Part shown: positions 16,719 through 24,992 of the stretch, piece by piece
How positions within the stretch are numbered: position 1 is the first letter of the stretch
Layout: every line of letters begins with the position of its first letter
Origin: Pseudomonas sp. HR96
GTDB lineage: Bacteria; Pseudomonadota; Gammaproteobacteria; Pseudomonadales; Pseudomonadaceae
Assembly: GCF_034059295.1 (NCBI RefSeq)
Contig: NZ_CP139141.1
Coordinates: 2,153,001 to 2,217,000 of the forward strand
Length of the DNA stretch: 64,000 nt
Direction of reading: 5' to 3'
The notes under the pieces: generated by a model
What the model was told of the DNA's origin: nothing
The model's input: the letters and a program-made list of their open reading frames with translations, nothing else
Database searches by the model: none
Position numbers and translations under genes: made by a program

Positions 16719-19118
16719 TCACTCCGGCGTGGCCTTCGCTTGACCGTCGTTGATCAGCAGCATGCTCTGCGGTGCGGACAGCTTCACGCCCAGCTCGCGC
16801 AGACGGTCCAGCACGGTGAACAACAGGTCGCTGCGCGCGTTGCCGACCAGGCGCGGGCTGTTCACGTAGCCGCTGACGCTGATGATCAGGCCGCTGCTGG
16901 TCAGGTCCTTGAACGTCACCGAAGGCGCCGGGTTGTCGAGCACCGCTTCGTGCTCGCTGAACGCCTTGAGCAGCAGGTCGCGGATGGCCATGACGTCGGT
17001 GTCCAAAGGCAGGGTCAGGGAAATGCCGACCACGCCCAGGGCGTTGCCCATGGTCACGTTGCGCACGTTCTGGGTGATGAACTGCGAATTGGGCACGATG
17101 ACGGTGGAGCGGTCACCCATCTGGATTTCCGTGGCGCGCACATTGATCCGCCGGATATCCCCTTCGACCCCGGCCAGGCTGACCCAGTCGCCCACCTTGA
17201 CCGGCCGCTCGGTGAGCAGGATCAGGCCGGAAATGAAATTCTGCACGATGGCCTGCAGGCCGAAGCCGATGCCCACCGACAGGGCGCTCACCACCCAGGT
17301 CAGGTTGGTCAGGCTGATGTTCAGGGTGGACATGACCACGGCGGCCAGCACCACGAAGCCGATGTAGCCCACCAGCGTCACCAGCGAGGCGCGCATGCCG
17401 GCGTCCAGGTTGGTCTCCGGCAGCAGCCGCTCGCCCAGCCATTCCTTGAGTACCCGCAGGCAGAACAGGCCGCCGGCGAGCAGCACCAGTGCCAGCAGGA
17501 TGTCGCCAGGCACCAGGTTGAGCTTGCCCAGCGGTTGATCGTTCAGGCTGATCTGGGTGAAGCGCTCGAGCAGCTCGCCGGGGCTCGAGCCGGACGGCAC
17601 GAACGCCAGCAGGATGGCGCTGAGCAGCAGCAGGGTCCGGCCCACCCCGGCCAGCAGCGTGCTCGCCTGGGCCTGGTGGCGCTCGGTCAGGCCCAGCGCC
17701 GCGCCCAGTGCGATCCCGCCCGGTTGCCGGGGCGACAGCAGGGTCTCGCAGATATCGCCGAAGCAGGCGATCACCAGGTACGCGGTCGCCGCCACCACGC
17801 TGATCCACAGCAGCTTGACGGCGAGGAAATAGGCCAGGGTCAGGTACCCGCCCAGCAACGCCAGCAGGCTGAAGCCGACCCAGGTGGCGATGATGAACGG
17901 CAACAGGCGGGCGAAGCCGGACGGCCGCTGCAGGCCCAGGCGCCGGCGGGTGCGGCGGTAGCGCCAGAGGGCGAGCAGGAAGGCCAGGGAGATGGCCAGC
18001 GCCGTCAGGCCGTTGACCGCCACGGTCAACGCCAGGGTGCTGGCGATGACACTGTTGATGCGCTCCTGGGTGCCGATGATCAGCAGCGCCAGGGCCAGCG
18101 CGGCGGGAAAACGACCCAGCGCGGCGGCGATCTCGTCGGCCAGCGGCGTCAGGCGCCAGGATGGATAGGCCACCAGGCACAAGGCGCGGCCCAGGCCGAC
18201 AATGAAGGCGCAGAACACCACCAGGGTCTGCAGCTGGTCGAGCAGGTTGAGCAGGTCGTCGCTCAAGTCGGCGTCGCCGACCACCGCCCAGCGCAGCAGG
18301 GAAGTGGACACGACGATGATGACAATGGTCAGCAGGCCGATGGCCAACGCCAGCGCGCTGCGGCGCAGGCGCCCCTCCGGCAGCCAGCGCACCATCGCCC
18401 AGATCAGCAGACGCTCCAGCAGGCGCCGGCCCACCGCCCACAGCAGCAGGGCGCCGACCACGATCGCACCGAACACCAGGCGCTTGCCGGGGGCCAGGGC
18501 GGCGGCGAACACGTCCTTCACTTCGCTGAACAGGCCATGCATGCGGCCCAGGTCGTCGTCGGTCGGGCGAATCAGGTTGGACCAGAACAGCGAGCTCAAG
18601 GGGCTGGCCGAGCGCGAGCTGATCTGCGAGTCGAACAGGCTGCGGCGCAGGCTGAAGATTTGCGTGGCCAGGTTGCGCGCCGATTGGCTGAGGGTGTTGG
18701 TCTCGGTCTGATCCTTGACCAGGCTGTTTTTCTGCGCGGTCAGCGCCTTGCGTTGGGTGGTGAAGTTCGCCGCTTCGTCCGGCTGGGGGGGGCCAAGAAT
18801 ACTCAGCTGTTCGTTGAGGTGCTGCAGGTCCAGCGCCTGCGTGGCCGAGAGCGCATCGGCCTGCTTCTGGATCTGCAGGGCGCCCTGGCGTAGGTTGGCC
18901 AGCAGGTCGTCGTTGGCCTTGACCGAAACCTTCTGGCGGATCTGGTCGAGTTGATCGCTGAGCTCGTCGAGGCTGGGACCCTGGGGCGCAGTCGTCTGCT
19001 CGGCGGTGGCGGGGGCTGGCGAGTCCTGCGCGGCCTGCGCCGCCACGGGCACAGCGGCGCACAGCGCCAGCCAGGCCAGTAGCCCGATGATGAATGAGGA
19101 GCGCAACTGGCGCGGCAT
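16719..19118 (-). CDS. MscS-family mechanosensitive channel with DUF3772 domain
   Basis: A 799-aa inner-membrane channel that opens on hypo-osmotic shock. Order: signal peptide (MPRQLRSSFIIGLLAWLALCAAVPVAAQA), a long periplasmic DUF3772 segment with coiled-coil stretches (SLDELSDQLDQIRQKVSV, about residues 45-190), around ten hydrophobic segments, then the MscS core: pore helix and beta domain (GIGFGLQAIVQNFISGLILLTE, near 600; RPVKVGDWVSL). The length and plan are those of large MscS homologues of Pseudomonas. Monocistronic. Confidence 0.92.
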   Translation of the reverse strand: MPRQLRSSFIIGLLAWLALCAAVPVAAQAAQDSPAPATAEQTTAPQGPSLDELSDQLDQIRQKVSVKANDDLLANLRQGALQIQKQADALSATQALDLQHLNEQLSILGPPQPDEAANFTTQRKALTAQKNSLVKDQTETNTLSQSARNLATQIFSLRRSLFDSQISSRSASPLSSLFWSNLIRPTDDDLGRMHGLFSEVKDVFAAALAPGKRLVFGAIVVGALLLWAVGRRLLERLLIWAMVRWLPEGRLRRSALALAIGLLTIVIIVVSTSLLRWAVVGDADLSDDLLNLLDQLQTLVVFCAFIVGLGRALCLVAYPSWRLTPLADEIAAALGRFPAALALALLIIGTQERINSVIASTLALTVAVNGLTALAISLAFLLALWRYRRTRRRLGLQRPSGFARLLPFIIATWVGFSLLALLGGYLTLAYFLAVKLLWISVVAATAYLVIACFGDICETLLSPRQPGGIALGAALGLTERHQAQASTLLAGVGRTLLLLSAILLAFVPSGSSPGELLERFTQISLNDQPLGKLNLVPGDILLALVLLAGGLFCLRVLKEWLGERLLPETNLDAGMRASLVTLVGYIGFVVLAAVVMSTLNISLTNLTWVVSALSVGIGFGLQAIVQNFISGLILLTERPVKVGDWVSLAGVEGDIRRINVRATEIQMGDRSTVIVPNSQFITQNVRNVTMGNALGVVGISLTLPLDTDVMAIRDLLLKAFSEHEAVLDNPAPSVTFKDLTSSGLIISVSGYVNSPRLVGNARSDLLFTVLDRLRELGVKLSAPQSMLLINDGQAKATPE

Positions 19119-19313
19119 GGCGGTTCTCCGATTGACGACTGGCGCCAGATTGACCCTGGGATCACTCGGAAATTCCCGCCATGGGGCGGTAGTGCGGTAA
19201 ATGTAAAGGTGGCGTGACCTTGGGGGGTGGTCGGTCCGGCGCTCCGCAAGCAGGTTTGATCTTCAGGTGTCAACAGCTTGCGGTTGTGCCCCCCGCGCTG
19301 CGCCTGTCAGCGC

Positions 19314-19766
19314 TCAGCCATTGCAGGCCCTCTGCCCGCCGCCGGTGACGGCGGCATGGGCGTCCTTGCCGACTACCGAATCCAGGGTGTAGTCCAGCTT
19401 GATCGCCTGGATCTGCACCACCTCGATACAGGTGACGCGGCTGTCCCGGATCGAGGTCACTTTCTCCAGCGGGCCGATGCTCTGGCCGCGCAGGATAGGG
19501 CCCAGCACTTCGATCACTTCGTCGTTGCCGCTGAGTTTCTGTCCCTTGGCATCGAAGGCAGCGATGGTGACGCGAACGGTCTTCAGCGGCTCGCGGTACT
19601 CGCTCTTGACCGTGATCGATACCTCCACCTGGGAGTTGGCCGGGCTGACCGAGGACGTCAGGTGCGGGATGGTGACGGGAAATCCGCCGCTCGACGTGCT
19701 GTCCTGCGAGGTGCTCGAGCAGGCAGCGAGGGAGCAGCATAAGAGCAGGGTTGCGACCGTTTTCAT
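19314..19766 (-). CDS. Small exported lipoprotein
   Basis: A 150-aa protein with a lipoprotein signal (MKTVATLLLCCSLAACSS; lipobox LAAC, lipid Cys at 16). The mature domain is beta-rich (VEVSITVKSEYREPLKTVRVTIAAFDAKGQ), resembling FxLYD/DUF-type immunoglobulin-like folds. Asp/Ser signals around the +2 position (Ser) favour the outer membrane. Good ribosome site GGAAGGAATCCC before ATG 19766. Function unknown. Confidence 0.8.
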   Translation of the reverse strand: MKTVATLLLCCSLAACSSTSQDSTSSGGFPVTIPHLTSSVSPANSQVEVSITVKSEYREPLKTVRVTIAAFDAKGQKLSGNDEVIEVLGPILRGQSIGPLEKVTSIRDSRVTCIEVVQIQAIKLDYTLDSVVGKDAHAAVTGGGQRACNG

Positions 19767-19917
19767 GGGATTCCTTCCAGACGGTAAATTTTTACAAAGG
19801 GTAGCAGGCTTACCGGTAGTAGCCCGCCGATCGAAAAAACCGCTTCAGCGCTGGGCTGTCATTTACACAACGGCTTAATGGATCCTAGCAACAATCTTCA
19901 ATAACAAAGGATCCGGC

Positions 19918-20346
19918 ATGAAAGTCAGCGCTCGTAACGTTTTCAAAGGTACCGTCAGCCAGGTCACGCCCGGCGCCGTCAATGCCGAAGTCGAATTGAG
20001 CTTCGGTGGCGGCGAGAAGCTGGTCGCCGTGGTGACCATGGCCAGCCTGCAGAGCCTGGGCCTGGCCGTGGGCAAAGAAGCGGTGGCGCTGGTCAAGGCG
20101 CCTTGGGTGATGTTGATGACCGATGCCGAGGGCTACCGGTTGTCCGCGCGCAACTGCCTGGAAGGCAAGGTGCTGCGCGTCACCGACGGTGCGGTGAACT
20201 GTGAAGTGGTCGTGCAGCTGCCCAGCGGCGCCGAAGTCTTCGCCATCGTCACCCGCGACGCCGTGCAGGAGCTGGGTCTGGCTGCAGGCGTCAAGGCAAC
20301 CGCAGTGATCAAGGCCTCGCACATCATTCTCGGGGTGGCTTCCTGA
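19918..20346 (+). CDS. Tandem-TOBE molybdate-binding protein (Mop/molbindin type)
   Basis: A 142-aa cytoplasmic protein made of two ~70-aa TOBE/Mop repeats: SARNVFKGTVSQVTPGAVNAEVEL (repeat 1) and SARNCLEGKVLRVTDGAVNCEVVV (repeat 2), each ending in a valine/lysine-rich strand (VKAPWVMLM; IKASHIIL). Such proteins oligomerise and store or buffer molybdate or tungstate. This fits an organism with a molybdenum nitrate reductase, though the nas genes are 10 kb away. ATG 19918 follows an AAAGGATCCGGC ribosome site. A hairpin ATCGGC-TCGC-GCCGAT at 20364-20379 may terminate it. Confidence 0.9.
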   Translation: MKVSARNVFKGTVSQVTPGAVNAEVELSFGGGEKLVAVVTMASLQSLGLAVGKEAVALVKAPWVMLMTDAEGYRLSARNCLEGKVLRVTDGAVNCEVVVQLPSGAEVFAIVTRDAVQELGLAAGVKATAVIKASHIILGVAS

Positions 20347-20457
20347 GTTCTGTTCGCGCATTGATCGGCTCGCGCCGATAAATTCTGAACCCGCTCGCTT
20401 CAGTCCATGCCCAACGCTCTACAGGCGCCCGATGACTGGAGCCCAAGCGGAGCGAAC

Positions 20458-20688
20458 ATGCTGATTGCCACCGAAGAACTGCAAAGAATTGCCCTCGTCG
20501 CGCTTATCCAACAGCTGCAGGCGATGAACGTCGACCTGTCGACTGCCGCCGAGGGCGCCAAGCTGCGCATCCTCGGCAGCCCGCAGCTGTGCATGCTGCC
20601 GGCCGAATTCCGGGTGCGCTGCGCTTCGGCGGTCGACACCATGATCGCCGAGGCCGCGCAGCCCCCCGTCTCAGCCGATCAGCTTTGA
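20458..20688 (+). CDS. Small hypothetical protein
   Basis: A 76-aa soluble protein (MLIATEELQRIALVALIQQLQAMNVDLSTAAEG...) with a helical N-terminus and no motif that I recognise. Start at 20458 is preferred because GCGGAG precedes it; 20407 is an alternative. It overlaps the convergent LysR gene by 10 bp at its 3' end. Confidence 0.6.
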   Translation: MLIATEELQRIALVALIQQLQAMNVDLSTAAEGAKLRILGSPQLCMLPAEFRVRCASAVDTMIAEAAQPPVSADQL

Positions 20689-21578
20689 TAATTCGGCGAA
20701 TAGCTATGGCGCAGAACGGCCCTGAAGGCGTCGAACGCGGCCGTCGAATAGCCGGCTCGCCACACCAGCCAGGTGGGGTAGGGGATCGAGTCGCCCAGTT
20801 CGACGCTGGCCAGTTCTGCACTCAGTTGCAGCACGCTCTGTGGAATCACACTGAAACTTTGCCCGGCCGCCACGCACGCCAGCATGGCGTGGTAGGAGCC
20901 GACTTCATGCACGTCCAGCGCATTGCCTGAACCCTGCGCCGCCAGCCACTGGCCGGCCAGCTGCCGGTAACTGCACCCGGCCTGGAAGGCCGCCAGCGAC
21001 ATGCGCCCGGCCTGCCCGAGCAGATCGCCCGGCGTGCAGCCCTTGGGCAACACCACGCGCAGCACTTCGGCATAGGCGCGCTCGCCTGCGAAAGCATAGC
21101 TTTGCAGGATATCCTCGGGCTCGTCGTCGCCTTCGTACGGCATGGCCAGCAGCGCACAGTCGATCTCGCCACGATCGAGCAGGTCGATCAGGCGCTGCGA
21201 CGGGCCGGTGGTGACCCGCAAGATGACGCCCGGTGAAGCTTGATGGAACTGGCTCAACGGCACAGGCAGGCGGCTGGCTGCTGTGCTTTCCATCGAGCCC
21301 AGGCGCAAGGTGCCCTGGGGCGTGGCCGGGTGCATCGCCTGCTGCGCTTCGTTGGCCAACGCCAGTAGGCGATGGGCGTACTGGAGAAAGACCTGCCCCT
21401 GATCGGTCAGGCGCAGTTTCTTGTTGTCGCGGTTGAACAGTGCGACCCCCAATTGCCCCTCGAGGCTCTGAATGCGCGTAGTCACATTCGACTGCACACG
21501 CCCCAGCTGCGCTGCCGCTCGGGTGATGCTGAGCTCGGCGGCGACGGTCTTGAAGATTTCCAGCGTGACGATGTCCAT
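20679..21578 (-). CDS. LysR-family transcriptional regulator
   Basis: A 299-aa regulator with N-terminal HTH (MDIVTLEIFKTVAAELSITRAAAQLGRVQSNVTTRIQSLE) and a full LysR effector domain. It lies 20 bp downstream of the pyridoxamine-oxidase-like gene on the same strand, so it is transcribed with it. The QSNVTTRI recognition helix places it near PtrR/CynR-like LysR proteins that often control efflux or detoxification genes. Start 21578 begins the HTH; an in-frame codon four residues earlier is less likely. Confidence 0.9.
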   Translation of the reverse strand: MDIVTLEIFKTVAAELSITRAAAQLGRVQSNVTTRIQSLEGQLGVALFNRDNKKLRLTDQGQVFLQYAHRLLALANEAQQAMHPATPQGTLRLGSMESTAASRLPVPLSQFHQASPGVILRVTTGPSQRLIDLLDRGEIDCALLAMPYEGDDEPEDILQSYAFAGERAYAEVLRVVLPKGCTPGDLLGQAGRMSLAAFQAGCSYRQLAGQWLAAQGSGNALDVHEVGSYHAMLACVAAGQSFSVIPQSVLQLSAELASVELGDSIPYPTWLVWRAGYSTAAFDAFRAVLRHSYSPNYQS

Positions 21579-21598
21579 GACAAGCCTCAAGCAGGGGG

Positions 21599-22093
21599 TC
21601 AGCCACGTGACCGGTTGATGTCATCGAGCGGCACCTCGACGCGCATTTTCAGCGTGCCGGGTTCCAGCTCGCGCTCGGAGAGGCTGTTGAGCCAGGCGGT
21701 TGTCGGCGTTGCGCGGTAGAAGCGCTTGATGCCGCCCGCAAGAAACATCGACAGGTCGACCTGCTCGTCCGGGTACAGCAGTTCGGCGGCCTTGGCCGCT
21801 TCGGCCGGGTCGGGCACTTCCCGGGCTTCGCAGCGCAGGTAAAGGCACATCTTGTTGTTGGTGCCGCGCGCGCGGGTCGAGTCATAGAAGGTCAGGAAGG
21901 CCTGGCCGTTGGCGCACAGGTTTTTCGAATGCACCGCATTGACCCAGGACGACCAATAGAAATTCAGCCCGGCGTCGGGCAAAGCAGTGGCCGGGGTGTT
22001 CCAGGGGCCGTCCTCACCGCTGGTGGCGATGTTCGCATAGATGCAGGCGCTCAGGATTTCGGCGGCCCGTTGGCCCAGATCTATCTCTTTCAT
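21599..22093 (-). CDS. Pyridoxamine 5'-phosphate oxidase-like flavin-binding protein
   Basis: A 164-aa split-barrel protein. Visible family elements are IYANIATSGEDGPWNTPATAL near the start, FYWSSWVNAVHSKNLCANGQAFLTFYDST in the middle, and GTNNKMCLYLRCEAREV. These proteins bind FMN, F420 or heme and often reduce small molecules; the true PdxH signature is not seen. First gene of a two-gene unit with the LysR regulator, and divergent from the TetR gene. Confidence 0.85.
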   Translation of the reverse strand: MKEIDLGQRAAEILSACIYANIATSGEDGPWNTPATALPDAGLNFYWSSWVNAVHSKNLCANGQAFLTFYDSTRARGTNNKMCLYLRCEAREVPDPAEAAKAAELLYPDEQVDLSMFLAGGIKRFYRATPTTAWLNSLSERELEPGTLKMRVEVPLDDINRSRG

Positions 22094-22103
22094 GATGACC
22101 TCT

Positions 22104-22155
22104 ATAATCTTTCTATGGGAATGTAATTACAGAAACGTTCTCATAAAGAGATTAT
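22104..22155. repeat. Long imperfect inverted repeat in the promoter region of the oxidase-like/LysR unit
   Basis: ATAATCTTTCTATG (22104-22117) and CATAAAGAGATTAT (22142-22155) are complementary at 12 of 14 positions, separated by 24 bp containing GTAATTAC. The region is AT-rich and lies 11 bp upstream of the oxidase-like gene start. It is probably a regulator binding site, perhaps for the co-transcribed LysR protein. Confidence 0.45.
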
Positions 22156-22198
22156 CACTTCACCCGCAGGATGCAACCATGGCGTCGCTCGAGGGCGA

Positions 22199-22215
22199 CT
22201 AGACTGATCGTCTAG
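22199..22215. promoter_or_regulatory. TetR operator copy 1 (upstream of the tetR gene)
   Basis: CTAGAC-TGATC-GTCTAG, a perfect palindrome with a 5-bp spacer, 12 bp before the regulator's start codon. It has the same half-site as the two operators before the downstream oxidoreductase unit, implying autorepression. Confidence 0.75.
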
Positions 22216-22226
22216 CAAGCATTACC

Positions 22227-22841
22227 ATGGCCGCCATGAGCACTCCAAAGACCCGTGAAACCTCAGATGTCCGCCAGGGAATCCTTGACGTAGGCCAGCG
22301 CATCATGGCCGCCAAGGGGTATTCCGCCGTGGGCCTGAACGAAATCCTGGCCACGGCGGGGGTGCCCAAAGGCTCGTTCTATCACTACTTCGAATCCAAG
22401 GACGCCTTTGGCGAGGCGCTGCTGGAGAGCTATTTTACGGTCTACCTGGCCGAGCTCGATGAAGTGCTCGCCCTGCCGGGGCTGAACATGGCGCAGCGTC
22501 TGACCCGCTACTGGCAGATCTGGCAGGACACCCAGTCGTTCCAGGACTGCCAGGGCAAATGCCTGGCGGTGAAACTCGGGGTGGAAGTGGCCGACCTCTC
22601 CGAGGCCATGCGCGCGGTGCTCAAGCGCGGCACGGCTGGCGTCATCGAGCGCCTTGCCCAGGCGATCGAGACCGGCCAGGAGGAAGGTTCGCTGACGGTG
22701 CGCGACACGCCCCATGCGGTGGCTCAAAGTCTTTACCAGCTGTGGTTGGGCGCCAGCGTCATGGTCAAGATCAGCAAGACCACGCAACCCTTCACGACCG
22801 CGATGGCCACCACCCGGCAGGTGCTCGACCTGGCTGACTGA
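22227..22841 (+). CDS. TetR-family repressor of the PfpI/OYE unit
   Basis: A 204-aa repressor with N-terminal HTH (ILATAGVPKGSFYHYFESKDAFGEAL, residues 38-63) and a helical ligand domain. QDCQGKCLAVKLGVE contains two cysteines placed like those of NemR-type repressors, which sense electrophiles. Three copies of TAGAC-N5-GTCTA flank the gene: one before itself and two before the downstream PfpI and OYE genes. It therefore most likely senses reactive carbonyls or quinones and derepresses those enzymes. Start is ATG 22227 or 22236. Confidence 0.92.
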   Translation: MAAMSTPKTRETSDVRQGILDVGQRIMAAKGYSAVGLNEILATAGVPKGSFYHYFESKDAFGEALLESYFTVYLAELDEVLALPGLNMAQRLTRYWQIWQDTQSFQDCQGKCLAVKLGVEVADLSEAMRAVLKRGTAGVIERLAQAIETGQEEGSLTVRDTPHAVAQSLYQLWLGASVMVKISKTTQPFTTAMATTRQVLDLAD

Positions 22842-22893
22842 CCTTTCTTGCACCACACTGCAAATGCACTGAAAAAAAACCCGAAGAAAACAC

Positions 22894-22908
22894 TAGACGA
22901 CTGGTCTA
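22894..22908. promoter_or_regulatory. TetR operator copy 2
   Basis: TAGAC-GACTG-GTCTA, a perfect-armed palindrome in the 174-bp gap between the repressor and the PfpI-like gene. Confidence 0.8.
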
Positions 22909-22960
22909 ATTGAATTTAAGGTAGCACCAGATCCAGCGCACTTTCGGGTCGCCTTGCAAA

Positions 22961-22975
22961 TAGACGACTGGTCTA
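22961..22975. promoter_or_regulatory. TetR operator copy 3
   Basis: Identical 15-bp copy of operator 2 (TAGAC-GACTG-GTCTA), 67 bp downstream of it and 41 bp before the PfpI-like gene start. The spacing of 67 bp, about six helical turns, would allow cooperative repression. Confidence 0.82.
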
Positions 22976-23015
22976 ATCCAAGCAAGCACTCTCACTCTGG
23001 CACAGGAAAAGCATA

Positions 23016-23699
23016 ATGAAAGTTCTCATGGTACTGACCTCCCACGACACCCTGGGCAACACCGGCCGCAAGACCGGCTTCTGGCTCGAAGAGCTCGCCG
23101 CGCCTTACTACGCCTTCCTCGATGCCCAGGCCGAGATCGTTCTCGCCTCGCCCAAGGGCGGCCAGCCGCCGCTCGATCCGAAGAGCAACGAGCCGTCCTT
23201 CCAGACCGACCTGACCCGCCGTTTCGAAGCCGACGCCGCCGCCAACGCCGCGCTTGCCAGCACCGTGCGCCTGGACAGCGTGTCCCCAGCCGACTTCGAT
23301 GCCGTGTTCTACCCGGGTGGCCACGGTCCGCTGTGGGATCTGGCCGAAGACCCGGTCTCGATTCGGCTGATCGAAGGCTTCATCGCCGCAGACAAACCGG
23401 CCGCCCTGGTCTGCCACGCTCCCGGCGTGCTGCGCCATGTGAAGAAGGCTGACGGCACGCCGCTGGTGCAGGGCAAGCAGGTCGCCGGCTTCACCAACTC
23501 CGAGGAAGAGGCGGTAGGCCTCACCGACGTGGTGCCGTTCCTTGTCGAGGACATGCTCAAGGCCAACGGTGGCCTGTATTCCAAGGGGCCGGACTGGGCT
23601 TCCTACGTGGTCCGCGACGGCCTGCTGATCACCGGGCAGAACCCCGGTTCGTCCAGCGAAGCGGCGCAGCTGCTGATCAGCCAGCTGCAGCAAGGCTGA
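23016..23699 (+). CDS. DJ-1/PfpI family protein (Hsp31-like, type 1 glutamine amidotransferase fold)
   Basis: A 227-aa protein of the Hsp31/YajL-like branch, members of which act as glutathione-independent glyoxalases or deglycases on methylglyoxal. The catalytic Cys is in ALVCHAPGVL (Cys near residue 132) with an adjacent His; the GGHGPLWDL loop and YPGG elbow are typical. It is directly preceded by two TetR operators and followed 65 bp later by an OYE-type reductase, so it is part of an electrophile defence unit. Start ATG 23016 has AGGAAAAGC as ribosome site. Confidence 0.9.
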   Translation: MKVLMVLTSHDTLGNTGRKTGFWLEELAAPYYAFLDAQAEIVLASPKGGQPPLDPKSNEPSFQTDLTRRFEADAAANAALASTVRLDSVSPADFDAVFYPGGHGPLWDLAEDPVSIRLIEGFIAADKPAALVCHAPGVLRHVKKADGTPLVQGKQVAGFTNSEEEAVGLTDVVPFLVEDMLKANGGLYSKGPDWASYVVRDGLLITGQNPGSSSEAAQLLISQLQQG

Positions 23700-23764
23700 A
23701 GTTGCCCGCCGGCGGGAGAGGTCACGGCGTCTCCCGCCCCCCGACGTTTCAAGGAAATCCAATC

Positions 23765-24904
23765 ATGCAGCACCGCTCTCTGTTCGAGCCCACTTCGCTG
23801 GGCGCCATCACCCTGAAGAATCGCATCGTCATGCCACCGCTGACCCGTCAGCGCAGCGGCCAGCCGGGCGACGTGGCCACGCCGCTGATGGCCAGCTACT
23901 ACCAGCAGCGCGCCAGCGCCGGGCTGATCATCAGCGAAGGCACGCAGATCGAACCGCGCGGCCAGGGCTATGCCTGGACGCCGGGCATCTACAACCAGCG
24001 CCAGATCGACGGCTGGCGCACGGTGACCGACGCCGTGCACGCTGCCGGCGGGGTGATCTTCGCCCAGCTGTGGCATGTCGGCCGTGTGTCGCATCACGCG
24101 CTGCAACCGGACCAGGCCGCGCCGGTGGCGCCGTCGCCGATTGCCGCAGACAAAGCCAAGGCGTTCATTGAAACTGCGCCCGGCAGCGGCACCTTGGTGC
24201 AGCCGTCGATGCCGCGTCAGTTGAGCGTCGAAGAGATCAAGGCGCTGGTCGAGCTGTACGCCCAGGCCGCCCGCAATGCCCTGAGCGCCGGCTTTGATGG
24301 CGTCGAGATCCATGCGGCCAATGGCTATCTGGTCAACCAGTTCATTTCCACCCACGCCAACCAGCGCACCGACGAATACGGTGGCTCGCTGGCCAACCGC
24401 CTGCGTTTTCTGCGCGAAGTGGTGCAGGCGATGAGCGCCGTGGTCGGCCCGCAGCGGGTGGGGGTGCGCTTCTCGCCATTGTTCAGCAGCACCGATGAAG
24501 ATCGTGTGTACATCGGCTTCGTCGAAGAAGACCCGCACCAGACCTACATCGAGGCGATCCGGGTGCTGGAAGAGCAGGGCATCGGCTACCTGTCCATCGC
24601 CGAGGCCGACTGGGCCAACGCACCCGACCTGCCCGAGGCATTTCGTCGCGAGGTGCGCGACACCTTCAGTGGCCGCATCCTCTACGCCGGGCTGTACACC
24701 GCAGAACGCGCCGCGCGGCTGGTCGAGTCCGGGCTGGCCGACCTGGTGGCGTTCGGCAGACCCTTCGTCGCCAACCCCGACCTGCCGCAGCGCATCGCCC
24801 AGGGCTGGCCGCTCAATCCGTTGAACGCTGAAGGCTTGTATGGCGGCGGGGTGCAGGGGTTCACCGATTACCCGCGCTATTCACCGGCCTCGCAGGTCGG
24901 CTGA
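23765..24904 (+). CDS. Old Yellow Enzyme family NADPH:flavin ene-reductase (NemA-like)
   Basis: A 379-aa FMN-dependent TIM-barrel reductase that reduces activated C=C bonds, quinones, N-ethylmaleimide-like compounds or nitro esters. Typical blocks: LKNRIVMPPLTRQRS, ASAGLIISEGTQI, the active-site segment EIHAANGYLVNQF and the RTDEYGGSLANR motif, plus the C-terminal ADLVAFGRPFVANPDLP. ATG 23765 follows CAAGGAAATCC; the frame upstream overlaps the PfpI gene end and is not used. Co-transcribed with the PfpI gene under the TetR repressor, as in nemRA-type units. Confidence 0.92.
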   Translation: MQHRSLFEPTSLGAITLKNRIVMPPLTRQRSGQPGDVATPLMASYYQQRASAGLIISEGTQIEPRGQGYAWTPGIYNQRQIDGWRTVTDAVHAAGGVIFAQLWHVGRVSHHALQPDQAAPVAPSPIAADKAKAFIETAPGSGTLVQPSMPRQLSVEEIKALVELYAQAARNALSAGFDGVEIHAANGYLVNQFISTHANQRTDEYGGSLANRLRFLREVVQAMSAVVGPQRVGVRFSPLFSSTDEDRVYIGFVEEDPHQTYIEAIRVLEEQGIGYLSIAEADWANAPDLPEAFRREVRDTFSGRILYAGLYTAERAARLVESGLADLVAFGRPFVANPDLPQRIAQGWPLNPLNAEGLYGGGVQGFTDYPRYSPASQVG

Positions 24905-24992
24905 AGGCTGGGGAGAAGCGGTGCGTCGGGGCAAGCGTAGCTTTCCTGGCCGCGCGGTGATGGTTACCGGCGGCTGAGCGACTCGCCTGCTG

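Noticed and set aside
16698-18893. A 731-codon plus-strand frame
   Set aside because: Q/H/A-rich shadow of the MscS-channel gene.
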